Positions 1-6,591 of a stretch of DNA of 27,667 nucleotides are shown piece by piece. Under the pieces are notes generated by a model. That model had not been told where the DNA came from, searched no databases, and was given only the letters and a program-made list of their open reading frames with translations. How positions within the stretch are numbered: position 1 is the stretch's first letter; each line of letters begins with the position of its first letter. The stretch spans positions 1-27,667 of IMG/VR virus record IMGVR_UViG_3300032053_000413. One strand, 5' to 3'. The translations under genes were made by a program, and so were the position numbers. The stretch is from a virus.

Positions 1-33
1 CCTGATCTCAACTCACAACAAAGGAAATAAACA

Positions 34-459
34 ATGGCAATTCTTACCGGTCCTACAGCTCGTTTTAAGCGCAATATGGGTGGAGTTATGTACGCCAAGT
101 TCCCAATGGCGGCATCCATCACGATCTTTGAGGGTGCACTCGTCGTCCTCAACGCATCCGGCAACGCAACCAACGCTGTTGACACAGCATCACACATCTT
201 CGTCGGAATCTGCACCAACACCGTCACAAACGGAGTCACTGCCGGCGCCGTGCTGGTCGAAGTTGAGTACGGCCACGAGGAACTCCTCACATCCTCAGCA
301 ACCCTCGCCGCCGTCACAGGCGCACCCGCCGTTGTCACGGACAACGACAGCGTTACGACAGTCGCTCTCGGCACCAACGACATCAAGGTCGGCGTTGTGA
401 CTGAGTTCGTCTCGGCGACAAGAGCGTGGGTTGGTATCCGCGTTGCACAGACCGTCTGA
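34..459 (+). CDS. capsid decoration / head-stabilising protein
   Basis: A 141-residue protein rich in Ala, Val and Thr, predicted to be mostly beta strand, with no signal peptide or membrane segment. It lies directly upstream of the major capsid gene, where phages usually encode a small capsid decoration protein (DUF2190-like or lambda gpD-like). The pattern, with a Gly-Ala-Leu-Val strand near residue 34, a Val-Gly-Ile-Cys strand near 56 and alternating strands to the end, resembles such proteins, but no diagnostic motif is present. The start is supported by AAAGGA eight bases upstream of ATG. The next gene follows after 34 bases with an almost identical ribosome binding site, so the two are probably co-transcribed and both highly expressed. 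The role is inferred from position and general character. Confidence 0.6.
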   Translation: MAILTGPTARFKRNMGGVMYAKFPMAASITIFEGALVVLNASGNATNAVDTASHIFVGICTNTVTNGVTAGAVLVEVEYGHEELLTSSATLAAVTGAPAVVTDNDSVTTVALGTNDIKVGVVTEFVSATRAWVGIRVAQTV

Positions 460-493
460 TAACTAACCCTCACACATAAAGGAAAAATAAATC

Positions 494-1471
494 ATGGCAT
501 CAGCATCTAACATCATCAACAGGGACGCCCTCGACGCCTCTCTGACGACATTCCGGACAGTCTTCGAGGAGCTCTTTACGTCAGCCGGCAACGACGCGAT
601 CGTCAATGCCTTCTGCGCAGAGGTCTCCGCTGAGGGTGGCCAGACCTACCAGGCCCTCTTCCAGGACTTCCTTGGAACGTGGCAGGAGTTCCTCGGCGCA
701 CGAGAGGTGAGCCCCTCACGCGTCAGCGCTCTCAACATCACGCTCAAGACATACGCTCAGAGCATGTCCATCCCCCGCAAGGACTTCCAGTACGACAAGA
801 TCGGCACGGTTGCTGCACGCATCCGCACCTTCCTCTCAGCCCAGAAGTCCTACAAGTCAGCCATCCTCCACTCCGCAATGCTCGCCGTCAACTCCGGTGA
901 GGGCACGGTTGGCTACGACGGTGTGAACCTCATCAACACGGCTCACCCCAACGCGCCAGCTGGTGGAACGCAGTCCAACAAGACGACCTCAGCTCTCAGC
1001 CCACTCACCTTCCGCAGCGGATACGAGGCGATGACCTCCTTCCTCCGTGAGAATGGCGAGCCCTTCAACGTGGTTCCCAAGTACCTCATCGTCGGTCCCA
1101 AGAACCGCGATATCGCCATGGAAATCACGAAGGCTGATATGCGCGGCCGCTCGGTTGCTAACACCGGCCTCGAAGCTGGCGCTGCAGTTGTGGCTTCCGC
1201 AGGCGTGTCGAACGTCCAGAACGGTCTCGTTGAGCCACTCATCAGTGAGCGTCTCGTCGGAACCCTGGATGACTACTGGTACATCGTCGGCGAGGGCCCT
1301 GGCGGAGCGAAGCCCGTCATGTACCTCAAGGGCATGGATCCAATGGAGCAGATCGACACGGATCCAAACTCCGCGAACGTCCAGCGCACGGATGCATTCA
1401 CCTTCGGCCTCATCGCTGACGGCGCATTCGCAGCGGGCGCATGGCCCTGCATCTACGGTGGGATCCTCTGA
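494..1471 (+). CDS. major capsid protein, Mu gpT-like
   Basis: A 325-residue protein with the layout of the Mu gpT-like major head subunit family (HK97 fold). The N-terminal third has a helical stretch followed by TWQEFLGAREVSPSR (about residues 61-75), matching the family's W-x-x-x-x-G-x-R-E region. The middle has YDGVNLINTAHPNAPAG (about 141-157), the usual Asp-Gly...His segment. Then come YLIVGPKNRDIAMEI near 197 and KPVMYLKG near 273, where gpT proteins have a conserved Pro-Val-Ile-Tyr strand. The length is normal for the family. AAAGGA precedes the ATG, and the codons are strongly biased (CTC, GTC, AAG, GAG), as expected for the most abundant virion protein. A hairpin and a tRNA-like fold follow the stop codon. 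Confidence 0.85.
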   Translation: MASASNIINRDALDASLTTFRTVFEELFTSAGNDAIVNAFCAEVSAEGGQTYQALFQDFLGTWQEFLGAREVSPSRVSALNITLKTYAQSMSIPRKDFQYDKIGTVAARIRTFLSAQKSYKSAILHSAMLAVNSGEGTVGYDGVNLINTAHPNAPAGGTQSNKTTSALSPLTFRSGYEAMTSFLRENGEPFNVVPKYLIVGPKNRDIAMEITKADMRGRSVANTGLEAGAAVVASAGVSNVQNGLVEPLISERLVGTLDDYWYIVGEGPGGAKPVMYLKGMDPMEQIDTDPNSANVQRTDAFTFGLIADGAFAAGAWPCIYGGIL

Positions 1472-1487
1472 TAATTGACTGAGAAAG

Positions 1488-1507
1488 GGGGCTCGATCTA
1501 GGGCCCC
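1488..1507 (+). terminator. GC-rich hairpin after the capsid gene
   Basis: GGGGCTC (1488-1494) pairs with GGGCCCC (1501-1507), seven pairs including one G-T, around the loop GATCTA. It starts 16 bases after the capsid stop codon. No T tract follows, so it is more likely an mRNA-stabilising or partial attenuation hairpin than a full intrinsic terminator. It is the first of three structured units in the 1472-1601 gap. Confidence 0.5.
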
Positions 1508-1514
1508 TACACAA

Positions 1515-1563
1515 CTGGGTGGTGCATAGGGCACTCAATTAGGTTCGACTCCTAATCATCCAG
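1515..1563 (+). ncRNA. tRNA-like three-way junction with canonical T-arm
   Basis: A 49-base stretch that folds like a tRNA without an anticodon arm. CTGGGTG (1515-1521) pairs with CATCCAG (1557-1563), a 7-bp acceptor-like stem with one G-T. GTGC (1522-1525) pairs with GCAC (1531-1534) around the loop ATAGG. TTAGG (1539-1543) pairs perfectly with CCTAA (1551-1555) around TTCGACT, a 7-base loop that matches the tRNA T-loop consensus. GCC-G follows the stem in the place of the discriminator and CCA end. A full tRNA is excluded, since only 17 bases separate the acceptor-like and T-like stems. Acceptor plus T-arm is the known minimal substrate of RNase P, so an mRNA-processing site is one possible role; this is inference. 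Confidence 0.5.
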
Positions 1564-1565
1564 CC

Positions 1566-1581
1566 GGGTCAGAGAGGACCC
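1566..1581 (+). promoter_or_regulatory. small hairpin ahead of the ribosome binding site
   Basis: GGGTC (1566-1570) pairs with GACCC (1577-1581) around AGAGAG. It sits two bases after the tRNA-like element and just before the purine-rich ribosome binding site (AGGAGAGAGAG) of the gene at 1602. Together with the two upstream folds it makes most of the 130-base gap double-stranded. Confidence 0.35.
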
Positions 1582-1601
1582 TAACTAGGAGAGAGAGAAT
1601 C

Positions 1602-2180
1602 ATGACAGACATCAGCCTAATCGATACCACAGAGCTTCCCCACGAGGGACGCAAGACATCGGTCAACACGAATCCAAATCGGCGCCTCATTGTCAGGGTG
1701 ACAGTCCGCTCCAACCACCTCAACCAGATGCTTCCTGATGGCCGCCTCTACGGACCTGGAGAGCACACGCTCCAGATCTACAAGGAGGACCTGCCACGCC
1801 TCCTGGAACTACTTGAGACTGAGGAGGACATGGTTGTTCAGGCACACAAGCGGTACGAGAAGGAGCTCCAGCGCTTCCTAGATGAGAAGCCAGGCGTGCA
1901 CAGTCCACTCCAGTTTGACCAGTCACCCTCATCCATCTTCCAGTACTTGGAGCACCGCGGCATCAGGCCACTCACAAGTGTGGAGGTGCTGGAGGAGATT
2001 GGCTCCATTCAGGAGGAGGCAGCCCGTAAGAATGCACAGATGATCAAGGAAATCCAGGGCGGGAGCGGTGATGACCGGTCCTCAACAGAGCTCCTCAAGC
2101 TCATCGCTTCTATGGCGGACACAATCTCAAAGCTCAATGCCAAGGTGGATGCACAGGCGAAATCAACATCGAAGGGATGA
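1602..2180 (+). CDS. hypothetical virion-region protein with C-terminal coiled coil
   Basis: A 192-residue charged protein of unrecognised family. Residues 25-80 look like a beta-rich small domain (LIVRVTVRSNHLNQMLPDG, then YGPGEHTLQIYKEDLPRLLELL). The C-terminal 60 residues are helical and heptad-like, ending in a Lys/Ser tail. Position between the capsid gene and the first connector gene is typical of head-completion or assembly-accessory proteins, but nothing in the sequence fixes a role. TAGGAGAGAGAG precedes the ATG. It is separated from the capsid gene by a highly structured gap, which may lower its expression relative to capsid. The next gene begins three bases after its stop codon. 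Confidence 0.75.
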   Translation: MTDISLIDTTELPHEGRKTSVNTNPNRRLIVRVTVRSNHLNQMLPDGRLYGPGEHTLQIYKEDLPRLLELLETEEDMVVQAHKRYEKELQRFLDEKPGVHSPLQFDQSPSSIFQYLEHRGIRPLTSVEVLEEIGSIQEEAARKNAQMIKEIQGGSGDDRSSTELLKLIASMADTISKLNAKVDAQAKSTSKG

Positions 2181-2183
2181 ACC

Positions 2184-2660
2184 ATGCCGTTTCTCACAGA
2201 TGCTTACATTGAGACAGTCCTAGGTGGCAATATTGCGGGTGCTCGAAAGTACGCCGCAATTGCCCCCACCGACGCAGTCAAGGCCCAGTATATTCAGATG
2301 GCTGACATGGCTGTCGTCAGTCACGCCCGCAAGGGAGGCTACAGCTCTGTGTCGGCAGGGGTTCCATCAGTCCCAGCCACAGGTGAGGCATTCCAGATGC
2401 TGCAGGCGATGAGCTTCAAGCACTGGGCACGGATCGCCTACGGATACGGCAAGGACATCTCAGTTCCAGACACAGTGGCATCCTCCCTTCCTGACTCATC
2501 GGACCTCTACAAGTCTGCTGATGATGGAAGGATTGACCTGCCAGGACTCGATCGGGACCAGCTCGGTGGTGATGGTGGCGCCTCAATCGCAAATGGTGAT
2601 GGCATCAGCACCCTCACATCCGAGCAGGTATTCAGTCGAGTCAACCTGAGGCTCTTCTGA
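2184..2660 (+). CDS. putative head-tail connector protein
   Basis: A 158-residue protein starting with MPFLTDAYIETVLGG, a short N-terminal helical element common in small head-tail connector (gp6/DUF1320-type) proteins. It has helices up to about residue 95 and a low-complexity Gly/Asp tail (about 105-140) before a hydrophobic C-terminus. The family assignment rests on size, helix content and position between capsid and tail-completion genes; no conserved motif proves it. AAGGGATG lies upstream of the ATG, three bases after the preceding stop, so it is translationally coupled. A copy of the 29-base repeat begins 12 bases after its stop, marking the end of the first operon-like unit. Confidence 0.5.
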   Translation: MPFLTDAYIETVLGGNIAGARKYAAIAPTDAVKAQYIQMADMAVVSHARKGGYSSVSAGVPSVPATGEAFQMLQAMSFKHWARIAYGYGKDISVPDTVASSLPDSSDLYKSADDGRIDLPGLDRDQLGGDGGASIANGDGISTLTSEQVFSRVNLRLF

Positions 2661-2672
2661 GATGCATCACCC

Positions 2673-2701
2673 GTGTCACGACGTTGACTTCTGGTTCACT
2701 C
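2673..2701 (-). repeat. 29-base boundary repeat, copy 1
   Basis: First of six related 29-base elements, read here on the - strand. The core GTCAACGTCGTG is intact, with CAGAA just upstream of it. On the + strand the same bases contain TTGACT (2685-2690), 17 bases before TAGATA (2708-2713), which resembles a sigma70 promoter. A start there would leave almost no leader before the ATG at 2724, so the promoter reading is doubtful. Confidence 0.7.
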
Positions 2702-2723
2702 AATCACTAGATATGGGTGGTAC

Positions 2724-3170
2724 ATGGCTATAAAGTATGAAGCTGGTAAAAGTCCTGCAGATATGGCTAAGAAGCTCGAGGCCATGATGAAGAGGGCACA
2801 GAATCCAGCCCCTGTCCTGAAGAAGGCTGCACCCCTCATTAAGTCCATCATGGATGAGAGCTTCATCAAGAAGGACAGTCCTGATGGCATGACATGGGCA
2901 CCCAACAGGCCCTCGACGCTCGCATCAAAGCGGGGCTCACTCGGTGTGGAGAGCGGTCGACTGAAAGCCTCAATGTACGCGAGGGTTGTCGGCAACACTC
3001 TAGAGTTCGGTTCCTCAGGTGTGCCATACGCGGCCTACTTCAACTGGGGCACACGCTACATGTCAGGTCGATCATTCATGCCCAGTGGCTCCGGAGGGCG
3101 GTCAAAGATCGTCTTCAATCAGATCAAGCAGTGGCTGATAACATACATTGAGGAGGGCAAACTGCCATGA
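2724..3170 (+). CDS. tail completion protein, virion morphogenesis (Mu gpG-like) family
   Basis: A 148-residue protein matching the phage virion-morphogenesis (Mu gpG / HK97 gp10-like) pattern: an N-terminal amphipathic helix, then FIKKDSPDGMTWAPNRPST (about 52-70) with the family's S-P-D-G-x-x-W, then ESGRLKASM (about 75-83), and YAAYFNWGTRYMSGRSFMP (about 103-121), the typical tyrosine, W/F-G-T and R-x-F-x-P region. These proteins complete the head-tail joint or the tail terminus. It overlaps the next gene by four bases (ATGA), consistent with coupled translation. The ribosome binding site is weak (GGGTGG), unlike most genes here, and an intergenic repeat lies just upstream. Confidence 0.75.
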   Translation: MAIKYEAGKSPADMAKKLEAMMKRAQNPAPVLKKAAPLIKSIMDESFIKKDSPDGMTWAPNRPSTLASKRGSLGVESGRLKASMYARVVGNTLEFGSSGVPYAAYFNWGTRYMSGRSFMPSGSGGRSKIVFNQIKQWLITYIEEGKLP

Positions 3171-3694
3171 GCGAAGCAGCAGTAAGGGAAGTCCTCACAG
3201 AGGTGCTGGACGGCACCATATCAGGAGTCAGAGCGATCGACCCTGAGACACTGGCAGCAGACTACTACACGGGTGCTGACCCATACGGTGCAGCAGTTGG
3301 CGCTGTGGTGGTGCCCACATTCGACCTCCTGATAGAGTACGAGGCAACACCTGAGCAGATCATGCAGCCCTCACCCATATGGATCGAGAGGGTGAATGTG
3401 AAGGTGATCACCACCTGGCTCCTCGACTCACCGGCACTAGAGAGCTCTGAGTATGCCAGGATCAAGTCAGAGAGCGGTGACACGGGTAAGAAGATCAGGA
3501 CTGCGCTGTGCTGGCCTGGAAAATTGCTCACAACTGACGGTGGCACAGTCACAGGAATAATAAATGGGTGCCTTCTCTACACAAGCTCCATAATTACAAC
3601 AGATGAGGCTCCATTAGTAGGTGAGAGACCTGGCCTGCTGGTGACGGAGCACAACTTCACCGGTTTCCATATCAGCACAGAAGCAGTCTCCTAA
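3167..3694 (+). CDS. putative tail terminator / minor tail protein
   Basis: A 175-residue protein with no clear family motif. It overlaps the tail-completion gene by four bases and precedes the tail tube gene, the usual slot for a tail terminator (lambda gpU-like). The sequence alternates helices and strands (VVVPTFDLLIEYEAT near 45, VNVKVITTWLL near 75), compatible with the small alpha/beta fold of terminators. A Gly-rich strand pair follows at 122-140. The role is inferred from gene order only. The start is fixed by ATGA overlap with the preceding stop; an A-rich leader with AAAGGA separates it from the tail tube. Confidence 0.5.
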   Translation: MSEAAVREVLTEVLDGTISGVRAIDPETLAADYYTGADPYGAAVGAVVVPTFDLLIEYEATPEQIMQPSPIWIERVNVKVITTWLLDSPALESSEYARIKSESGDTGKKIRTALCWPGKLLTTDGGTVTGIINGCLLYTSSIITTDEAPLVGERPGLLVTEHNFTGFHISTEAVS

Positions 3695-3717
3695 CAATAA
3701 ACACAAAGGAATAAAAA

Positions 3718-5046
3718 ATGGCCGTATACATCTCTAACATCGGTAGACTGCGAACAGCAGTTGAAGGCACATTCAACGTCGATGAGACGGCGACTCCCGC
3801 CAACTTCATTGACCTCCCAGTCGCTGAGGGAACGACCGCAATGACGTGTCTCCAGGATCACCTCGATCCTGCCACCATGCAGCAGTTCGTTCACGCCTAC
3901 GCTGACTCTGACCTCGTCGGTGGCAAGAAGAGCTCCACGCTCAACTTCACCACACACCTCGCGGCCACAGGCAATCCAGTCACAGGCGCAGCAGCGATTC
4001 CATACCTCACCAACACATCATGGGCGCTCCGTCGAGTCCTAGGCACACTAATGGGTGGCGCGACATCAGGCACCCTCTCAGGTGTGGCACGCACAGTTGC
4101 AGTCTCAACGACAGCATCACTGATCAAGACCTCGACCGACGCATCGGGCATGGCACTTCCAGGAACGGCGATCGCAGTCCTCATTGCAGGAAAGTATGAG
4201 GCCCGTGAGGTGCTCTCATCCAACGCCACTGACATCGTTCCAAAGGTCGCCTTCTCAGCTGTGCCGGCAACCGGCGCTCCCATCCTCTTTAGCACGACAT
4301 TCCACCTCATTGAGAACCTCAGCGGCGCACTCCCATCGCTCCAGTTCATCGCTGAGGGCGCTGCAGCCAATGAGGCACCCCTCGGTGGATCCATCGCCGC
4401 GGACCGCTGGGCAGCCCTAGGGACACAGGGAACGTTCGGTATTGATATTACCCCAGGCGCAATTCCAAAGCTAACAGTCCAGCTCCAGGGAGCCTCCTGG
4501 AACCGCCTCGCTGCAGCAGCACTCGCAGCTCCCGCATCCATCGGTGGCTTCTTCCCAGTCGTCAACATGGACTCCGAGCTCATTGTGGGCACAGGCGCGA
4601 CGAACGCCTGCCAGACCCGCAACAGGGTCTCACACTCGGCATCCACATGGCAGCCAGGATTCGCTGTCACACCGATCACATCACCTGATGGCCTCAACAG
4701 CTCCAATGTCGTGGGCTTCAAGAGGGCACGCGGTCGTGGCGTAAGCGGCAACTTCATCGCCTATGATGAGCCGACAGCGACCACATGGCTCGCGCTGGAC
4801 CAGCTCAACAACAGCGGACCGGTGGCAAACCGCCAGTTCCCACACATCATGCAGCAGGTTGGCTCCACAGCGCAGGGAATGGTGCTCCTCACAGCCCCAA
4901 CAGCCCAGATCTCAGTGGTGCCAACGAGGACGGACGCCGGCGGACTCTACTCACAGACGATCGCCTGGGTTGGTAAGAACGATGGCAGCATCTCCTCACC
5001 CACCACAGACCGCGAGCGCTCGGCCTTCCGAGTCCACATCTTTTGA
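3718..5046 (+). CDS. major tail tube protein (putative)
   Basis: A 442-residue Ala/Thr/Ser-rich protein with strong codon bias and a very good ribosome binding site (AAAGGAATAAAAA before ATG), as expected for a highly expressed virion component. The N-terminal half resembles siphovirus tail tube proteins: IDLPVAEGTTAM (about 32-43), then a Lys-Lys-Ser-Ser-Thr-Leu-Asn-Phe-Thr-Thr strand (about 70-79) and PYLTNTSWALRRVLG (about 95-109). At 442 residues it is long for a tube protein, so extra surface domains are likely; a sheath protein is an alternative, but no sheath motif or separate tube gene is apparent. It lies upstream of the chaperones and the tape measure, as tube genes do. Confidence 0.6.
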   Translation: MAVYISNIGRLRTAVEGTFNVDETATPANFIDLPVAEGTTAMTCLQDHLDPATMQQFVHAYADSDLVGGKKSSTLNFTTHLAATGNPVTGAAAIPYLTNTSWALRRVLGTLMGGATSGTLSGVARTVAVSTTASLIKTSTDASGMALPGTAIAVLIAGKYEAREVLSSNATDIVPKVAFSAVPATGAPILFSTTFHLIENLSGALPSLQFIAEGAAANEAPLGGSIAADRWAALGTQGTFGIDITPGAIPKLTVQLQGASWNRLAAAALAAPASIGGFFPVVNMDSELIVGTGATNACQTRNRVSHSASTWQPGFAVTPITSPDGLNSSNVVGFKRARGRGVSGNFIAYDEPTATTWLALDQLNNSGPVANRQFPHIMQQVGSTAQGMVLLTAPTAQISVVPTRTDAGGLYSQTIAWVGKNDGSISSPTTDRERSAFRVHIF

Positions 5047-5063
5047 TAACGGAGAAATAAATC

Positions 5064-5447
5064 ATGTCATTCATTACAGACCAAGAGGCAGACCAACACC
5101 CACCGGTCGTTGCCACAATCAACGTACTCACCCTCGCCGCCGCGACAGCCTCAGTTGCACAGCTCGCAGTCTCGAACGGTGGCACCACACTCCCCGGTGC
5201 CCGTCCACGCTTCGTCACCTTCGTGTGCGACCAGGTGTTCGGCATCACATTCGGAGTCGGTGGCAACGCGGCGGGACCAGCTGATCCAGTCATCGCATCG
5301 ACAGCGGGTGACAGCCGCACCATGGTGTATCCCGCCAACACACCGGTCAGGTTCCGCATCGATCCAGCCCACCGCTTCTTCAAGGCGATCAGCACACCAG
5401 GTGGAACACTGCGCTGGTACGAGTCTGAGGGTCCGCGCACGATCTGA
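5064..5447 (+). CDS. small beta-rich virion protein
   Basis: A 127-residue protein, mostly short beta strands (FVTFVCDQVFGITFGVGG near 51-68, VRFRIDPAHRFFKAIST near 94-110), ending in a Gly-Gly-Thr-Leu-Arg-Trp strand. It lies 17 bases after the tail tube gene with a GGAGAAATAAATC leader, so it is probably made in quantity. Small all-beta proteins of this kind decorate capsids or tails; a small tail tube partner is also possible. No family is recognised with confidence. A strong hairpin follows 14 bases after its stop codon. Confidence 0.55.
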   Translation: MSFITDQEADQHPPVVATINVLTLAAATASVAQLAVSNGGTTLPGARPRFVTFVCDQVFGITFGVGGNAAGPADPVIASTAGDSRTMVYPANTPVRFRIDPAHRFFKAISTPGGTLRWYESEGPRTI

Positions 5448-5461
5448 TAACTGATAATGGG

Positions 5462-5494
5462 GGTCGGATCCGATTGAGAGAGTCGGATCCGGCC
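5462..5494 (+). terminator. strong hairpin after the tail tube operon
   Basis: A 12-bp stem (5462-5473 with 5483-5494; one G-T) around a 9-base loop TTGAGAGAG. Each arm contains the palindrome TCGGATCCG, so each arm could also pair with itself. The downstream sequence TGGTTTGC is only weakly T-rich, so termination is probably partial. This would lower the chaperones and tape measure relative to capsid and tube. Confidence 0.55.
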
Positions 5495-5503
5495 TGGTTT
5501 GCA

Positions 5504-5509
5504 TACTTA
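5504..5509 (+). promoter_or_regulatory. TACTTA promoter-like box
   Basis: TACTTA follows the hairpin and lies 20 bases upstream of the ATG at 5530. The same hexamer occurs in four other short intergenic gaps (6561, 17264, 19670, and on the - strand 21810-21805). It could be a -10-like element of a phage-specific promoter. No convincing -35 box accompanies it. Confidence 0.3.
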
Positions 5510-5529
5510 CAAATGAGAGGAAGAGAGAC

Positions 5530-6180
5530 ATGTCATATCACGAGATCGATCCCACAAAAGTCTTACACTGTCACTTGAGCTTTGACCCTGCACTCGACGA
5601 GGAGGGCATGGGCAAGGACTTCGAGCGCCACTTTGGTCGGGTTGGCGATGAGAGGAGTTCCCGCTACGGCAACAGGGATGCCTCACTCATCAGGGTCAAG
5701 CCCGGTATGAGACCCACAGTCTTTAAGCTCCGCCCACTCCGCATGGTCGAGAGGGCAGCCTGTGATGCACTTCCCACTGCCGAGAGTCGGTGGTTGAGGG
5801 CACTAGCCTACGCATTCACCGGTGCGGAGCTCGGCAGTGCCCTGTGCGGCAACTCTGAGATATTCCACCCAGTCGCCGGCGCAACCGGTCTCAATGATGA
5901 TGCGATGGACCTCCTCGGTGAGCGTGTGGGGATTGAGGCCCTGTACGAGATTGGTGCGGTGGCCTACAACAGGAGTAAGCTCGGCCCTTTCGGTCAGGGC
6001 TTTGCACCTCTGCCGGTTACCTCGGCGCTCGTTCGGATTCGTCAGCTCCAACACCTTGTGGATACCCGAGAAGGGGAGACATCCGACACGAGGACCACAT
6101 CAGTGGAATCAACATCGCAAGTGGTGACGCCCTCTCCGTCAGAAGAGCCTGGTCGTGTGACTGCGGAGGAGAGAAGTTGA
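5530..6180 (+). CDS. tail assembly chaperone (G-type), possible frameshift donor
   Basis: A 216-residue protein between the tail tube and tape measure genes, the standard place for tail assembly chaperones. Residues 1-154 look folded (FKLRPLRMVERAACDALP near 66-83, helices to about 150). The remaining 62 residues are Ser/Thr/Glu-rich and low complexity, like a tail read only when no frameshift occurs. CCCTTTC (5985-5991) lies in phase as C-CCT-TTC, and the -1 frame is open from 5979 through 6506. A -1 slip there would give a fused protein of about 325 residues, analogous to lambda gpG-gpGT. GAGGAAGAGAGAC precedes the ATG. The chaperone role is inferred from position. Confidence 0.6.
   Translation: MSYHEIDPTKVLHCHLSFDPALDEEGMGKDFERHFGRVGDERSSRYGNRDASLIRVKPGMRPTVFKLRPLRMVERAACDALPTAESRWLRALAYAFTGAELGSALCGNSEIFHPVAGATGLNDDAMDLLGERVGIEALYEIGAVAYNRSKLGPFGQGFAPLPVTSALVRIRQLQHLVDTREGETSDTRTTSVESTSQVVTPSPSEEPGRVTAEERS
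5985..5991 (+). promoter_or_regulatory. candidate -1 ribosomal frameshift site CCCTTTC
   Basis: A perfect X-XXY-YYZ heptamer in the reading phase of the upstream chaperone gene (C CCT TTC). The -1 frame has a TAA at 5976-5978, seven bases before the heptamer, and then stays open to 6506. Pyrimidine heptamers are less common than GGGAAAC-type sites, so efficiency is uncertain. Confidence 0.45.
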
Positions 6181-6506
6181 CACAGCTCCGTCGAGTTCCC
6201 ACTGACAGCGGACTCGGCAGGGCAGTGTTGGTCCTATCTGATAACATCAGGAGGGAGACAGGACACGAGCCTCCCACCTGTCCATGGACCTGCTACTCAG
6301 ATCCTGTTGTGGGTGCAGGGATCGGGCTGGCAAATCGTTTAGAGAAGTTCTCCATAGATGTAGATGACCAGCCGGCTGTTGTTGTGGCGGCATATGAGCT
6401 CATCAACAGGACCCAGAATCACCTCGAAGCGAAGGACAGGAAGGTCCAACGGGCTCAGAGGGAAGCAGAGGCGAGGATGAGGGAAGCTAGCAAGCCATCA
6501 CGGTGA
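6177..6506 (+). CDS. tail assembly chaperone partner (T-type)
   Basis: A 109-residue protein if started at TTG 6177, overlapping the upstream stop codon. GGAGGA lies six bases before the TTG, so independent coupled initiation is plausible. The same frame is open back to 5979, so the protein may instead, or in addition, be made as the C-terminal part of a -1 frameshift fusion. The C-terminal 45 residues form a highly charged helix (residues 65-105, Lys/Arg/Glu), suiting a partner that binds the tape measure. The stop codon overlaps copy 2 of the 29-base repeat. No family motif is recognised; assignment is from position and overlap. Confidence 0.55.
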   Translation: MTQLRRVPTDSGLGRAVLVLSDNIRRETGHEPPTCPWTCYSDPVVGAGIGLANRLEKFSIDVDDQPAVVVAAYELINRTQNHLEAKDRKVQRAQREAEARMREASKPSR

Positions 6507-6531
6507 CACGACGTCCACTTCTGGGACACTG
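6503..6531 (-). repeat. 29-base boundary repeat, copy 2
   Basis: Second copy, read on the - strand, overlapping the stop codon of the preceding gene. It differs from the consensus at the two bases after GT in the core (GTGGACGTCGTG), but keeps AGTGTC and CCAGAA upstream and GTGTCAC at the end. It lies 61 bases before the tape measure ATG. Confidence 0.65.
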
Positions 6532-6560
6532 AATCGATTCAAATATGTTTCCATATGGCC

Positions 6561-6566
6561 TACTTA
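6561..6566 (+). promoter_or_regulatory. TACTTA promoter-like box upstream of the tape measure gene
   Basis: CCTACTTATAGAG lies 26 bases before the ATG at 6592, in an AT-rich gap (6532-6575). Same hexamer as at 5504, 17264, 19670 and 21810 (- strand). The gene's ribosome binding site (AAAGGGTG) falls downstream, so a start around 6573 would include it. Confidence 0.3.
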
Positions 6567-6591
6567 TAGAGTTGAATAGAAAGGGTGTGGC

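Noticed and set aside
1501-1570. Complete tRNA gene
   Set aside because: Only 17 bases lie between the acceptor-like and T-like stems, so no anticodon arm can form; kept as a tRNA-like element.
2685-2713. Sigma70 promoter (TTGACT, 17 bases, TAGATA)
   Set aside because: Good spacing, but transcription would begin about at the ATG at 2724, leaving no ribosome binding site, and the -35 box is part of the repeat family.
3897-4757. 286-residue open frame on the - strand opposite the tail tube gene
   Set aside because: It mirrors the biased codons of the tube gene, has no ribosome binding site and no recognisable domain; the + strand gene is well supported.
3718-5447. Sheath plus tube pair of a contractile tail
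   Set aside because: The 442- and 127-residue proteins have sizes that would fit, but no sheath motif, baseplate wedge or spike genes follow; the siphovirus reading is simpler, though not proven.
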